50,942 nt of DNA, from the NCBI GenBank assembly GCA_013289685.1, contig JABCZL010000026.1, forward strand, positions 1 to 50,942, read 5' to 3'. How positions within the stretch are numbered: position 1 is the first letter of the stretch; every line of letters begins with the position of its first letter. This document shows, piece by piece, positions 8,772-16,420 of the stretch. The DNA is from Acidobacteriota bacterium. GTDB lineage: Bacteria > Acidobacteriota > Terriglobia > Terriglobales > Acidobacteriaceae. The notes below the pieces were generated by a model that was not told where the DNA came from, made no database searches, and saw nothing but the letters and a program-made list of their open reading frames with translations. Position numbers and translations under genes: made by a program.

Positions 8772-9668
8772 TCATGCGGCCGGCGCTCGGTCGAAATCGA
8801 GCGACGTCGAGAGGTCTCGATTAGAGTCGATCTGTGCCCTTAGATCGGCGACCTTCTGCTCCGCGGTGGCAATAGCATCGGCGCCTGCGATAAAGCGGCG
8901 CGGCGGTGGCTCCTGGCGAGCGATGGTGATGAGCGCTCGCGCGAGCTTCGCCGGGTCGCCCGATTGTTTGCCATTCTGGGCCTTCCAAAACTCGAGTTGC
9001 TTCGCTCGGCGCTCGTCGTAGTCCCTAATGGACGGCTCGGCGTAGTTCGTCGATTGCTCCGTGAGCAGCTCCGTGCGGAAGAACCCTGGGTTGACGATGG
9101 TAGTGGTAATGCCGAACGGCGCGACCTCGGCGTGCAGCGACTCCATCCATCCTTCCAAGCCAAACTTCGACGCAGCGTAGGCGGTACAAAACTCGAAACC
9201 GACCAAGCCCGCTGACGAGGAGATCGAGATTATGTGCCCCGAGCGCTGCTTGCGCATCACCGGCAGGACAGAGCGGGTAACGTTCATCGGGCCCATAAGG
9301 CTCGCCGCCAACTGCCGCTCCATTTGCTCCGGCGTCAGCTCCTCGAAGTAGCCCGCATAAAAGCTGGCAGCGTTGTTGACCAGCACGTCGATGCGGCCGA
9401 ACCGGTCGACAGCGGCCCGCACCGCCGCCTCGGCATCGGCGCGGCTAGTCACGTCCAGCTTGACGGCCAGCAGGTCGCTTGACTGTCTCAAGGACGATTG
9501 TCCCAAGGACGATTGTCCCAAGCCCGATTGTCCCAAGGCCTTGGACACACGGTCCTTGTCCCGCCCAGAGGCCACAACTGCATGGCCAGCCGCCAGCGCG
9601 GCCCGGGCAAAATCGACGCCCATGCCACGGCTGGCTCCAGTGATAAACCAGACTTTTTTGTTACTCAT
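8772..9668 (-). CDS. Short-chain dehydrogenase/reductase (SDR)
   Basis: 298 residues with all classical SDR marks: nucleotide-binding TGASRGMG near 10-17, the NNAAS strand near 99-103, catalytic Ser in ISISSSAGL near 147-155, and YAASK near 166-170. GGAGGTGTC precedes the ATG. Between the Rossmann beta-2 region and the DVT motif there is an odd low-complexity run of LGQSS-like pentapeptides (about residues 45-64) encoded by a 15-bp tandem repeat; normal relatives have a short loop there. Substrate unknown. The next gene upstream, an aldo/keto reductase on the same strand 162 bp away, is also an NAD(P)H carbonyl reductase. Confidence 0.9.
   Translation of the reverse strand: MSNKKVWFITGASRGMGVDFARAALAAGHAVVASGRDKDRVSKALGQSGLGQSSLGQSSLRQSSDLLAVKLDVTSRADAEAAVRAAVDRFGRIDVLVNNAASFYAGYFEELTPEQMERQLAASLMGPMNVTRSVLPVMRKQRSGHIISISSSAGLVGFEFCTAYAASKFGLEGWMESLHAEVAPFGITTTIVNPGFFRTELLTEQSTNYAEPSIRDYDERRAKQLEFWKAQNGKQSGDPAKLARALITIARQEPPPRRFIAGADAIATAEQKVADLRAQIDSNRDLSTSLDFDRAPAA
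9481..9537 (-). repeat. 15-bp tandem repeat inside the SDR gene
   Basis: Three full units of GGACGATTGTCCCAA-type 15-mers (starts at 9493, 9508, 9523) plus a partial fourth (9481-9492). Each unit adds five residues (LGQSS/LGQSG/LRQSS), so the reading frame is kept. Likely a variable-number repeat. Confidence 0.9.
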
Positions 9669-9830
9669 GACACCTCCATGCCAACTTCATGTCTCGCTCG
9701 CGCAAAAAACGTTCCCGGTTTACCGCCCACCAATCCTGAACCCAAAATTCCAATTTGCACGTCGCTCTCTCACCCTGGCTTTAGACTTCCTCTCCGGAAT
9801 CGGATCCCTCCGCGCTCCTGGTCCGTAAAG

Positions 9831-10823
9831 TCAGCGGCCCACCAATTTCTGCAGCTCTTCGGGATACCGCGCCCCCTGTATCGGGATCTTCGAGGCTGCG
9901 ATCCCCAGCTCCCTGAGATCTTCGGGCGACAGTTGGACGTTCGCGGCTGCGATGTTTTCCTCCAGCCGGTGCAGCTTGGTCGTGCCCGGGATCGGCACGA
10001 TCCACGGTTTCTGCGCCAGCAGCCACGCGAGTGCGATCTGAGCCGGCGTCACCTTCTTCTGCCCCGCGAATCTGCCCAGCAGATCCACCAACGCCTGATT
10101 CGCTTTCCGATTCTCCGGCGTAAAGCGCGGGACGATGTTGCGAAAATCGCCCTTGTCAAATTTCGTATCGTCGCTGATCTTGCCCGTGAGGAAGCCTTTA
10201 CCCAGCGGGCTAAATGGAACGAATCCGATCCCGAGTTCCTCCAGCGTCGGTATCACTTCCGCTTCCGGTTCTCGCCAGAACAGCGAATATTCGCTCTGCA
10301 GTGCAGTGACGGGCTGGACTTTATGGGCGCGACGGATCGTCTGCACCCCCGCTTCAGAAAGTCCGAAGTGCTTCACCTTGCCTTGCTGAATCAGCTCCTT
10401 CACCGCGCCCGCAGTCTCTTCGATCGGCACGCTCGAGTCGACGCGGTGCTGGTAGAACAGGTCGATGACATCCGTTCTGAGCCGTTTGAGCGACGCCTCG
10501 GCGACTCGCTTGATCTGCTCTGGCCGGCTATCCAGCCCCGCCTGTTTGCCGGTATTCGGATCCAGTTTGAACCCGAACTTGGTGGCGATCACCACTTGCT
10601 CGCGCAAGGGGGCCAGGGCTTCACCCACGAGTTCCTCGTTGGTGAACGGGCCGTAGACTTCCGCAGTATCGAAGAACGTGACGCCGCGCTCCACCGCCGC
10701 CCGGATGACCGAGATCATCTCCTGCTTGTCTCCTGCCGGGCCATAGCCGAAGCTCATGCCCATGCAGCCGAGCCCGATGGCCGATACTTCCAGATTGCTT
10801 TTTCCAAGTTTGCGCTTCTGCAT
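9831..10823 (-). CDS. Aldo/keto reductase
   Basis: 330 residues, family-typical. The catalytic tetrad can be read: Asp and Tyr in FFDTAEVYGPFTNEELVG near 50-67, Lys in VIATKFGF near 78-85, His in DLFYQHRVD near 120-128. IGLGCMGMSFGYG at the N-terminus and the late PIPGTTKLHRLEEN segment (phosphate-binding of NADPH) place it with the AKR11/AKR13-like bacterial enzymes. Ribosome-binding site GGAGAAATA precedes the ATG. It reduces aldehydes or ketones with NADPH in the cytoplasm; the physiological substrate is unknown. Confidence 0.93.
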   Translation of the reverse strand: MQKRKLGKSNLEVSAIGLGCMGMSFGYGPAGDKQEMISVIRAAVERGVTFFDTAEVYGPFTNEELVGEALAPLREQVVIATKFGFKLDPNTGKQAGLDSRPEQIKRVAEASLKRLRTDVIDLFYQHRVDSSVPIEETAGAVKELIQQGKVKHFGLSEAGVQTIRRAHKVQPVTALQSEYSLFWREPEAEVIPTLEELGIGFVPFSPLGKGFLTGKISDDTKFDKGDFRNIVPRFTPENRKANQALVDLLGRFAGQKKVTPAQIALAWLLAQKPWIVPIPGTTKLHRLEENIAAANVQLSPEDLRELGIAASKIPIQGARYPEELQKLVGR

Positions 10824-10972
10824 TATTTCTCCTTCGACGTGCCTTCGCTGGGTCAGCCTCCTCTGGTCTCAATGAAAAATGAGAATAGTCTGCCGGCCGT
10901 TTGCCTGCCTGCCCGCTTCGATGAACTTCTTGCCCGATTCTCCGAGACTCCGCTAATAAATGCAATCTGCCT

Positions 10973-11272
10973 TCAAGCTTGCTCGTTCTTGTCGGTTCCA
11001 GAATTTTCTCTGCGCTTGAGGTTGCGGGTGACGTCTTTTCCCGCGCGGATGTCGGACAGCAACAGGTCGAGCTTCGCCGCGCTTTTTAATGCTTGCTGAT
11101 CGGCGTTCGCCGCAGCTTTCAACATCTGATCGAGGCGGCTGGCTGCGCTCTTGAGTTTCTGCAGTTCCTCGGCTGGGATCTGCTTCCTTGGTCCTTTCCC
11201 GATCGACTGCAACCGGTTCACGATCCTTTCGCGCACATCGCGCTCCGGACCCTGGTCGTCCCTGCTATTCAT
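10973..11272 (-). CDS. Hypothetical helical protein
   Basis: About 99 residues from MNSRDDQG; AGGTG lies 5 bases before this ATG, which I prefer over a GTG 12 bases upstream. The protein is highly charged and probably helical (QKLKSAASRLDQMLKAA), with no cysteines, no signal and no family I recognise. It is followed at its 5' side by a divergent small gene at 11449. Real coding is likely but not certain. Confidence 0.5.
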   Translation of the reverse strand: MNSRDDQGPERDVRERIVNRLQSIGKGPRKQIPAEELQKLKSAASRLDQMLKAAANADQQALKSAAKLDLLLSDIRAGKDVTRNLKRRENSGTDKNEQA

Positions 11273-11448
11273 GGGCACCTGCACAACGAAACAAAGAAAC
11301 TTGGACGGTATCGGAGGAATTTAAGGCGAGGTGGCAATCAAAGATTACCATCGGGCGACACTCAACGCGGGAACGCCTGCGACTCTTTAGCGCTGTCTTT
11401 GCGCAAAAGATAGCCCTTGGGTGCTATCGTTGCAGGGGAGGACAGCGA

Positions 11449-11682
11449 ATGGCATTTCCTGATGATGTTCCCACGGTCCATCAAGGTGACCGTTCCATAC
11501 AACTGATTGACTGGCTGGTGGGACGATTGGAAGAGTGTCTTGGTGAAGTTCTACCGCTCCAGACGGACGATCTTTTGAAAGACTATGCGAAGGATGCTCG
11601 TAACAGCATGGCATCAGCAATCGAGCAGCTGAACCGTGCACGCGCTAAAAAAGAACGGCAGCTCGGCGGCCGCACCAGCTAG
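11449..11682 (+). CDS. Small hypothetical protein (77 aa)
   Basis: ATG at 11449 has GGGGAGGA 7 bases upstream; in-frame codons further upstream lack such a site. The protein is acidic in its first half (MAFPDDVPTVHQGDRSIQ) and basic at the end (RARAKKERQLGG), with an amphipathic helical middle. No recognised domain. A GATAGC/GCTATC inverted repeat with an 8-nt loop (11409-11428) sits just before the ribosome-binding site and might influence expression. Confidence 0.5.
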   Translation: MAFPDDVPTVHQGDRSIQLIDWLVGRLEECLGEVLPLQTDDLLKDYAKDARNSMASAIEQLNRARAKKERQLGGRTS

Positions 11683-11772
11683 AAACGCGCACACCACGCG
11701 GACAGTGCTTTCAGCGCCCAATTGCGGTTATGAGTGCAACCGCCTGTTTTAGTCAGTTAGAATCAATGCATA

Positions 11773-12264
11773 ATGAACCCGCACCGGATCATCCTATCTG
11801 TGGTAGCCCTATCTTTCTTTTCCATTGGGCTAAGCGCACAGCAGTTCCACACGCGGTTGTCGCCAGCCGAGAGGGAACACATTCTCGACGGCCCGTTCAC
11901 CGACGTGACGAAAACGGAAGCTATGCCGGCTACAGTGAGGCAAGCGTTTGCAACAATTACCGCTGAACCCTCGTTTGCACTAGCCGATCCCGGACAGAAG
12001 TTTCAGGGCACAGATGATGGGCGCAACCGAGGGTTGCCCCGCAGGCGCCTCATTTTCGCGGGAGTACAGGGCGATGAATGGTTTGTTCATTACGAGCGAG
12101 GCGGTCTCGCACACGGCTATTGCGTTCTGGTGTTCAAAGTTGACCCGCACAATCAGTTGCAGTTCGTGTGGGGTGGCGCGGGGTTTCACGCCGCAAGCAA
12201 CATGGATCAGCTTCGCAAGATGGTTGTTGCTGGCAAATTCTCGGATGCGCAGAACTACTGGTGA
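11773..12264 (+). CDS. Secreted hypothetical protein
   Basis: 163 residues with a signal peptide at 1-22 (IILSVVALSFFSIGLSA-QQ). The mature part has no recognised domain; segments IFAGVQGDEWFVHYERGG and HGYCVLVFKVDP look like a beta sandwich. One cysteine only. No clear ribosome-binding site precedes the ATG, so the start rests on the signal peptide. Relatives with the same pattern are found, as I recall, in acidobacterial genomes as unknowns; I assign no function. Confidence 0.6.
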   Translation: MNPHRIILSVVALSFFSIGLSAQQFHTRLSPAEREHILDGPFTDVTKTEAMPATVRQAFATITAEPSFALADPGQKFQGTDDGRNRGLPRRRLIFAGVQGDEWFVHYERGGLAHGYCVLVFKVDPHNQLQFVWGGAGFHAASNMDQLRKMVVAGKFSDAQNYW

Positions 12265-12357
12265 CTGGCTGTTGTAACATCCCCATGCACTCACTGACCC
12301 AGTGACCGCAGTTTTCAGCGAAGCCACCATCTCAACCTCCCGCACCTCCCCATTTCA

Positions 12358-13317
12358 GTGGATAATCATCCCGTGGCCCAACTGGAAAACTTCCGCCTCA
12401 AGGTCTTCCGCACCGTCGCCGAACATCTGAACTTTCGCAAGGCAGCCGAGCACCTGTTCCTGACCCAGCCCGCCGTCACACTCCAGATCAAGGCGCTCGA
12501 AGACGATCTCGGCATCCGCCTCTTCGATCGCGCCGCCAATCGCGTCTCCCTCACTCCCCAAGGATCGCTCCTTCTCGTCTACGCGAAAAAGATCGCGGCC
12601 CTGGTTTCTCAAGCCGAACAGGAACTTGGGTCGGAAGATGGCAAGGTCTCCGGCGAGCTGTCCCTCGGCGTGTCGACCACGATTGCGCAGTATGTCCTGC
12701 CGCGTTTGCTGGGAGCCTTCCTCGACGAGCATCCGCGCGTCCAGTTCTCCCTCCACAGCGGCAATACCGACGAGATCGTGCATCTTCTCCTCGACAACAA
12801 GCTCTCCCTCGGCCTGATCGAAGGACCAGCCCGCGACCGCGGCATTCACACCGAACCCTTCATGCAAGACGAGCTGGTCCTAATCATGCCGCGGGCGTTC
12901 GCTTCCGATCGCATGTCCCACGACCAGCTCCTCGGCTCAAATCTTCTGATGCGCGAACAGGGTTCCGGCTCGCGCCGCGTCGTCGAGCTCGCTCTCGAGC
13001 ACGCCGGACTCAAGCTCAAGTCTTTCAAACATGTGATGGACCTCGACTCCACCGAAGCCATCAAGTCCGCCGTGGAAGTCGGTCTCGGCGTCGGCTTCGT
13101 CTCGCGCTGGGCCATCTCTAAAGAACTCGAACTGGGCGCGCTGAAAGTCGTGGACGTGCCCGGCCTGAAAATCGCGCGCCATTTTTCCCTCATCTCGCGC
13201 ACCGGCCCCGAGCCGCAAGGCCCGGCGGCTGCGTTTCGCACTTTTGCGATCGAGCGCGCCCGCCTTCTCGCCGATCCTGCCCGAAAACGCCCGCGTTCCG
13301 CCAAGTCCCGCCGATAA
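12358..13317 (+). CDS. LysR-family transcriptional regulator (YeiE/CysB/CbbR-like)
   Basis: 319 residues. The LysR winged helix-turn-helix is at about 9-68 (LNFRKAAEHLFLTQPAVTLQ then LGIRLFDRAANRVSLTPQG). The effector domain follows from about 95 (SGELSLGVSTTIAQYVLP, NTDEIVHLLLDNKLSLGLIE). The start is GTG at 12358; a second GTG at 12373 is possible, and neither has a good ribosome-binding site. The gene lies 67 bp before a YeiH-type transporter on the same strand. In Escherichia coli the LysR protein YeiE lies next to yeiH, so local control of the transporter is likely by analogy. Confidence 0.9.
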   Translation: MDNHPVAQLENFRLKVFRTVAEHLNFRKAAEHLFLTQPAVTLQIKALEDDLGIRLFDRAANRVSLTPQGSLLLVYAKKIAALVSQAEQELGSEDGKVSGELSLGVSTTIAQYVLPRLLGAFLDEHPRVQFSLHSGNTDEIVHLLLDNKLSLGLIEGPARDRGIHTEPFMQDELVLIMPRAFASDRMSHDQLLGSNLLMREQGSGSRRVVELALEHAGLKLKSFKHVMDLDSTEAIKSAVEVGLGVGFVSRWAISKELELGALKVVDVPGLKIARHFSLISRTGPEPQGPAAAFRTFAIERARLLADPARKRPRSAKSRR

Positions 13318-13384
13318 GCTCAGCTAATCGCCCATCAGAACTACTGCTTGGACGCGCCTCTTCTCCCCTGCCACACTCTCTACC

Positions 13385-14305
13385 GTGAGCAAGACCATCT
13401 TCATTCTGGCCCTGATCGTCGCCGCCACCGGCCTGATTTCCCCGCCCCTCGCCCTTCTGGGCGGCCTGATCTACGGATTCACTGCGGCCCATCCCTTTCA
13501 CCTCGAAAGCAAACGCCTGGCCAAATTTCTATTGCAGGCCTCCGTCGTTGCCCTCGGCTTTGGCATGAACCTGCAACAAGTTCTTCATGCCGGACGCTCC
13601 GGCTTCCTCTACACCGCCGGCAGCATCACGGCAGTCATGCTCACAGGTCTCGGCTTCGGCTACCTGCTCCACGTCGGAAAGAAATCCGCATTCTTAATCA
13701 GCGCCGGCACCGCCATCTGCGGCGGCAGCGCCATCGCAGCCGTCGGCCCCATCGCCGACGCCAGCGAGGAAGAAATGGCCGTCTCCCTGGGCACGGTCTT
13801 CATCCTCAACTCGATCGCGCTGTTTCTGTTTCCCTTAATCGGATACGCGTTCCACATGACGCAGAATCAATTTGGTCTTTGGTCCGCGCTGGCCATTCAC
13901 GACACCAGCTCCGTTGTAGGCGCGACCGCAAAATACGGCGCCACCGCTCTCGCTGTCGGAACCACCATCAAGCTGGCGCGCGCTCTGTGGATCGTTCCTC
14001 TCTCCCTGGTCACCGCCGTCACCCTGAAGAGCAAAGCGCGCATCCAGTGGCCCTGGTTCATTCTGCTGTTCTGCCTCGCCGCGCTGCTGAACTCCTTGCT
14101 TCCGTCATTCAACTCAACCTTCGGCGTTCTGAATCATCTGGGCAAAATCGGCCTCACCGTAACTCTGTTCCTGATCGGCACGGGTTTAAACAAGGAAACA
14201 CTCAAGACCGTAGGCGCTCGTCCCCTTCTCCAGGGACTCGCCCTCTGGATCGTCGTCGCCGCCGGCACGCTGGCGCTCATTCTCTCCAATTGGATTGGCG
14301 TGTAA
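13385..14305 (+). CDS. YeiH/UPF0324-family membrane transporter (putative sulfate exporter)
   Basis: 306 residues, about ten membrane segments. The family fingerprint is clear: LQASVVALGFGMNLQQV near 39-55, then SAGTAICGGSAIAAVGPI near 103-120, and AIHDTSSVVGATAKYG near 165-180. Family members are called putative sulfate exporters, but direct transport data are limited. GTG start without a clear ribosome-binding site; translation may be coupled to the upstream LysR gene. It ends 66 bp before the convergent ClC gene. Confidence 0.9.
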   Translation: MSKTIFILALIVAATGLISPPLALLGGLIYGFTAAHPFHLESKRLAKFLLQASVVALGFGMNLQQVLHAGRSGFLYTAGSITAVMLTGLGFGYLLHVGKKSAFLISAGTAICGGSAIAAVGPIADASEEEMAVSLGTVFILNSIALFLFPLIGYAFHMTQNQFGLWSALAIHDTSSVVGATAKYGATALAVGTTIKLARALWIVPLSLVTAVTLKSKARIQWPWFILLFCLAALLNSLLPSFNSTFGVLNHLGKIGLTVTLFLIGTGLNKETLKTVGARPLLQGLALWIVVAAGTLALILSNWIGV

Positions 14306-14371
14306 TCCTGCGGCGCCGCCGTCTGGACGCTACCGCCGTTAATGGGGAATGGCAGGGACGTCAACCATCCC

Positions 14372-16138
14372 CTAGCCGCGCTCGTCCGGCCCCACTCCAT
14401 AGGCGTCGAGCACGTCGCGCAGAGTCACTATACCTTCCAACCGGTGCACGTCAGCCCGGCTTACGACGGGAAGGACTTCGATCTGGTTCGCTCCCATGCG
14501 CTCGAGCGCCAGGTCCAGACCCTGGTCGGAATGAACGTGCGGAAAGGTGTGCTCCTGGACAAGTTCCCCCACCTTCCTGGAAGAATCTTCACCTGCTTCC
14601 TGTTCGAGCGTCGACAATTTGACCACGCCGATCACGCCTCGCCTGCTTCCGCCGCGCTGATCTCCGCCTTGCTCTTCGACAACCACCCAGCTTCGCAACC
14701 CGCTGGCGCGGACCTGCCGCAAAGCCTCGCCCACCGTGATCTCGCTGGCGAGCACCTCGCTCGCTGGACGCATGACACGAGCTACCTGACGCAACCCCTG
14801 CCTTTGCCGAGCCTCCGACGAAGGAAGGTGGATGCCATCCTGCACCGCGAGCGCTTCATAGATAGGCTCCCGCTGCAGGCGCGACGCCAGGAACAGGCTC
14901 ACCAGATTCGCAATCATCAGCGGCACAATGACGGCATAGTCCTGCGTCATTTCGAAGATCATTACCACCGAAGTCATGGGAGCGCGCACGATCCCCGCGA
15001 AAACCGCGCCCATCCCCACCAGAGCGTACGCCCCCGGCGTAGCCGTGTAAGCCGGCAGCAGTCGATGGGCAATCGTTCCCACGCTGCCTCCCAACATTGC
15101 GCCGATGAACAGCGCGGGCCCGAAAATGCCGCCTGCGTTCCCCGAAGAGTAGCTGGTGGTCACGGTAATGAGCTTCAGCACCACCAGCACAAGCATCAGG
15201 TTGAGCGCCATCCGTCCATTCAAGGCTTCGCCCACATATCCATATCCCACGCCCAGCACCTGCGGCACGAACCATCCCATCAACCCCACCAGCAATCCGC
15301 CAGCCACCGGTTGGAACCAGACTGTCTTCTTCGGCATGCGCAGAAAGCGCGCCCGCATGTCCAGCAAAAGCTTCGTGAAGGTTACCGACACCAGACCTCC
15401 GGCCACGCCCAGCACCGCGTAGACCGCAAATTCAATGGGGTGCACCAGTTGGTATTGCGGAACCTTAAACAGCGGATTGTTGCCCAGCAGAAGCCGCAGC
15501 ACGACCCACGATGTGGCGGACGCCAATACCACCGAGCCCAGCACTGGCGCGTGCAGGTCTCCCATTATTTCTTCCAGCGAAAACAGCACGGCCGCCAACG
15601 GAGTATTAAACGCAGCCGCGATCGCCGCCGCTGCTCCGACCGGAATCAGAGCCTTTACCTTCTCGGGACTTAAACCCAGAGACCGCCCCAACACCGACGC
15701 AATCCCGCCTCCCACTTGCACCGAAGGCCCTTCGCGTCCCAGCGGGATTCCGCTGGCCAGCGTCGCCGATGTGCAAAAGAATTTCCCCAACACGGTACGC
15801 AGACTGATGAACCCCTCGCGCGCAAACAGCGCAGCTTTGGTCTGCGGCACGCCGCTGCCGCGGGCATTGGGAAAGTAGCGGTACAACAGGTAGCCGATGC
15901 CCACCGATCCGGCCACGGGAAATAGCACGCGCCGCCAAGCCGCGCCCCCAGCCGGATACAGCCGCATCCCCAGCCGTTCCGTCACCACGATGAATGCCAC
16001 CACCGTGAGCCCCGTCACCGCCCCGATAACCAGCGCAAGCACCAGAAATACCTGATCCTCCCGCGCCCGCAGCCTGGCTACGCGCTGCAACAGCGGCGTT
16101 CTCCACCAACTCCCGCGTATCGCCAATTCGTCATTCAT
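14372..16138 (-). CDS. ClC-family chloride channel/antiporter with C-terminal CBS pair (copy 1)
   Basis: 588 residues. Selectivity-filter motifs: GSGVPQ near 90-95, GREGPSVQVG near 130-139 (the Glu is the conserved gating glutamate), and GGIFGPALF near 335-343. About 10-12 membrane helices span residues 30-430. The C-terminal part (about 450-580) carries two CBS repeats (MRPASEVLASEITVGEALRQ; VSRADVHRLEGIVTLRDVLD), which bind adenine nucleotides in other ClC proteins. It would move chloride, as a channel or H+/Cl- exchanger. A second ClC gene lies 282 bp upstream on the same strand; the two proteins are clearly divergent in sequence, so this is not a recent duplication. Confidence 0.93.
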   Translation of the reverse strand: MNDELAIRGSWWRTPLLQRVARLRAREDQVFLVLALVIGAVTGLTVVAFIVVTERLGMRLYPAGGAAWRRVLFPVAGSVGIGYLLYRYFPNARGSGVPQTKAALFAREGFISLRTVLGKFFCTSATLASGIPLGREGPSVQVGGGIASVLGRSLGLSPEKVKALIPVGAAAAIAAAFNTPLAAVLFSLEEIMGDLHAPVLGSVVLASATSWVVLRLLLGNNPLFKVPQYQLVHPIEFAVYAVLGVAGGLVSVTFTKLLLDMRARFLRMPKKTVWFQPVAGGLLVGLMGWFVPQVLGVGYGYVGEALNGRMALNLMLVLVVLKLITVTTSYSSGNAGGIFGPALFIGAMLGGSVGTIAHRLLPAYTATPGAYALVGMGAVFAGIVRAPMTSVVMIFEMTQDYAVIVPLMIANLVSLFLASRLQREPIYEALAVQDGIHLPSSEARQRQGLRQVARVMRPASEVLASEITVGEALRQVRASGLRSWVVVEEQGGDQRGGSRRGVIGVVKLSTLEQEAGEDSSRKVGELVQEHTFPHVHSDQGLDLALERMGANQIEVLPVVSRADVHRLEGIVTLRDVLDAYGVGPDERG

Positions 16139-16194
16139 CGTTGCGTTTCCGTGAAGATCTTAACAGCCCGTACCGCAAGCACCATTCGTATCAG

Positions 16195-16215
16195 GGCATG
16201 CCTTCAAGGCATGCC
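16195..16215. repeat. Perfect 21-bp palindrome (REP-like)
   Basis: GGCATGCCTT-C-AAGGCATGCC, between the two ClC genes. It could form a hairpin in the transcript; no T-tract follows. Confidence 0.7.
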
Positions 16216-16280
16216 GGAAGTGCGCCTCTAGAAGTGCGGCTCGCCTCTACAGTTTGGAAGAACTACAAACGCGTGCACCA

Positions 16281-16352
16281 CCGTGGAAGAGCGGCCCTTC
16301 CAGGGCCGCGGTAAGGTATGTGGAATCAGCGTGGCTTCAGCCCCTGTGGTCG
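16281..16352. repeat. REP-like repeat, family A
   Basis: Core GTGGAAGAGCGGCCCTTCCA with GGGCCGCG, then GGCTTCAGCCCCTG about 25 bp later: two hairpins. The same arrangement recurs at 18268 and 21871. It separates the two ClC genes. Confidence 0.8.
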
Positions 16353-16420
16353 ACGTTTATTGATAGGGCCGCGTTTTTTTTCCGCAACCTCTTTAGGCGC
16401 TGGATTCGGACGTCCGAATC

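Noticed and set aside
9498..11099. Very long open frame opposite the SDR and aldo/keto reductase genes
   Set aside because: Arg-rich antisense shadow of GC-rich coding DNA; the minus-strand genes carry complete motifs.
14342..15673. Long open frame opposite ClC copy 1
   Set aside because: Antisense shadow; composition is His/Arg/Gln-rich as expected from the reverse of GC-rich codons.
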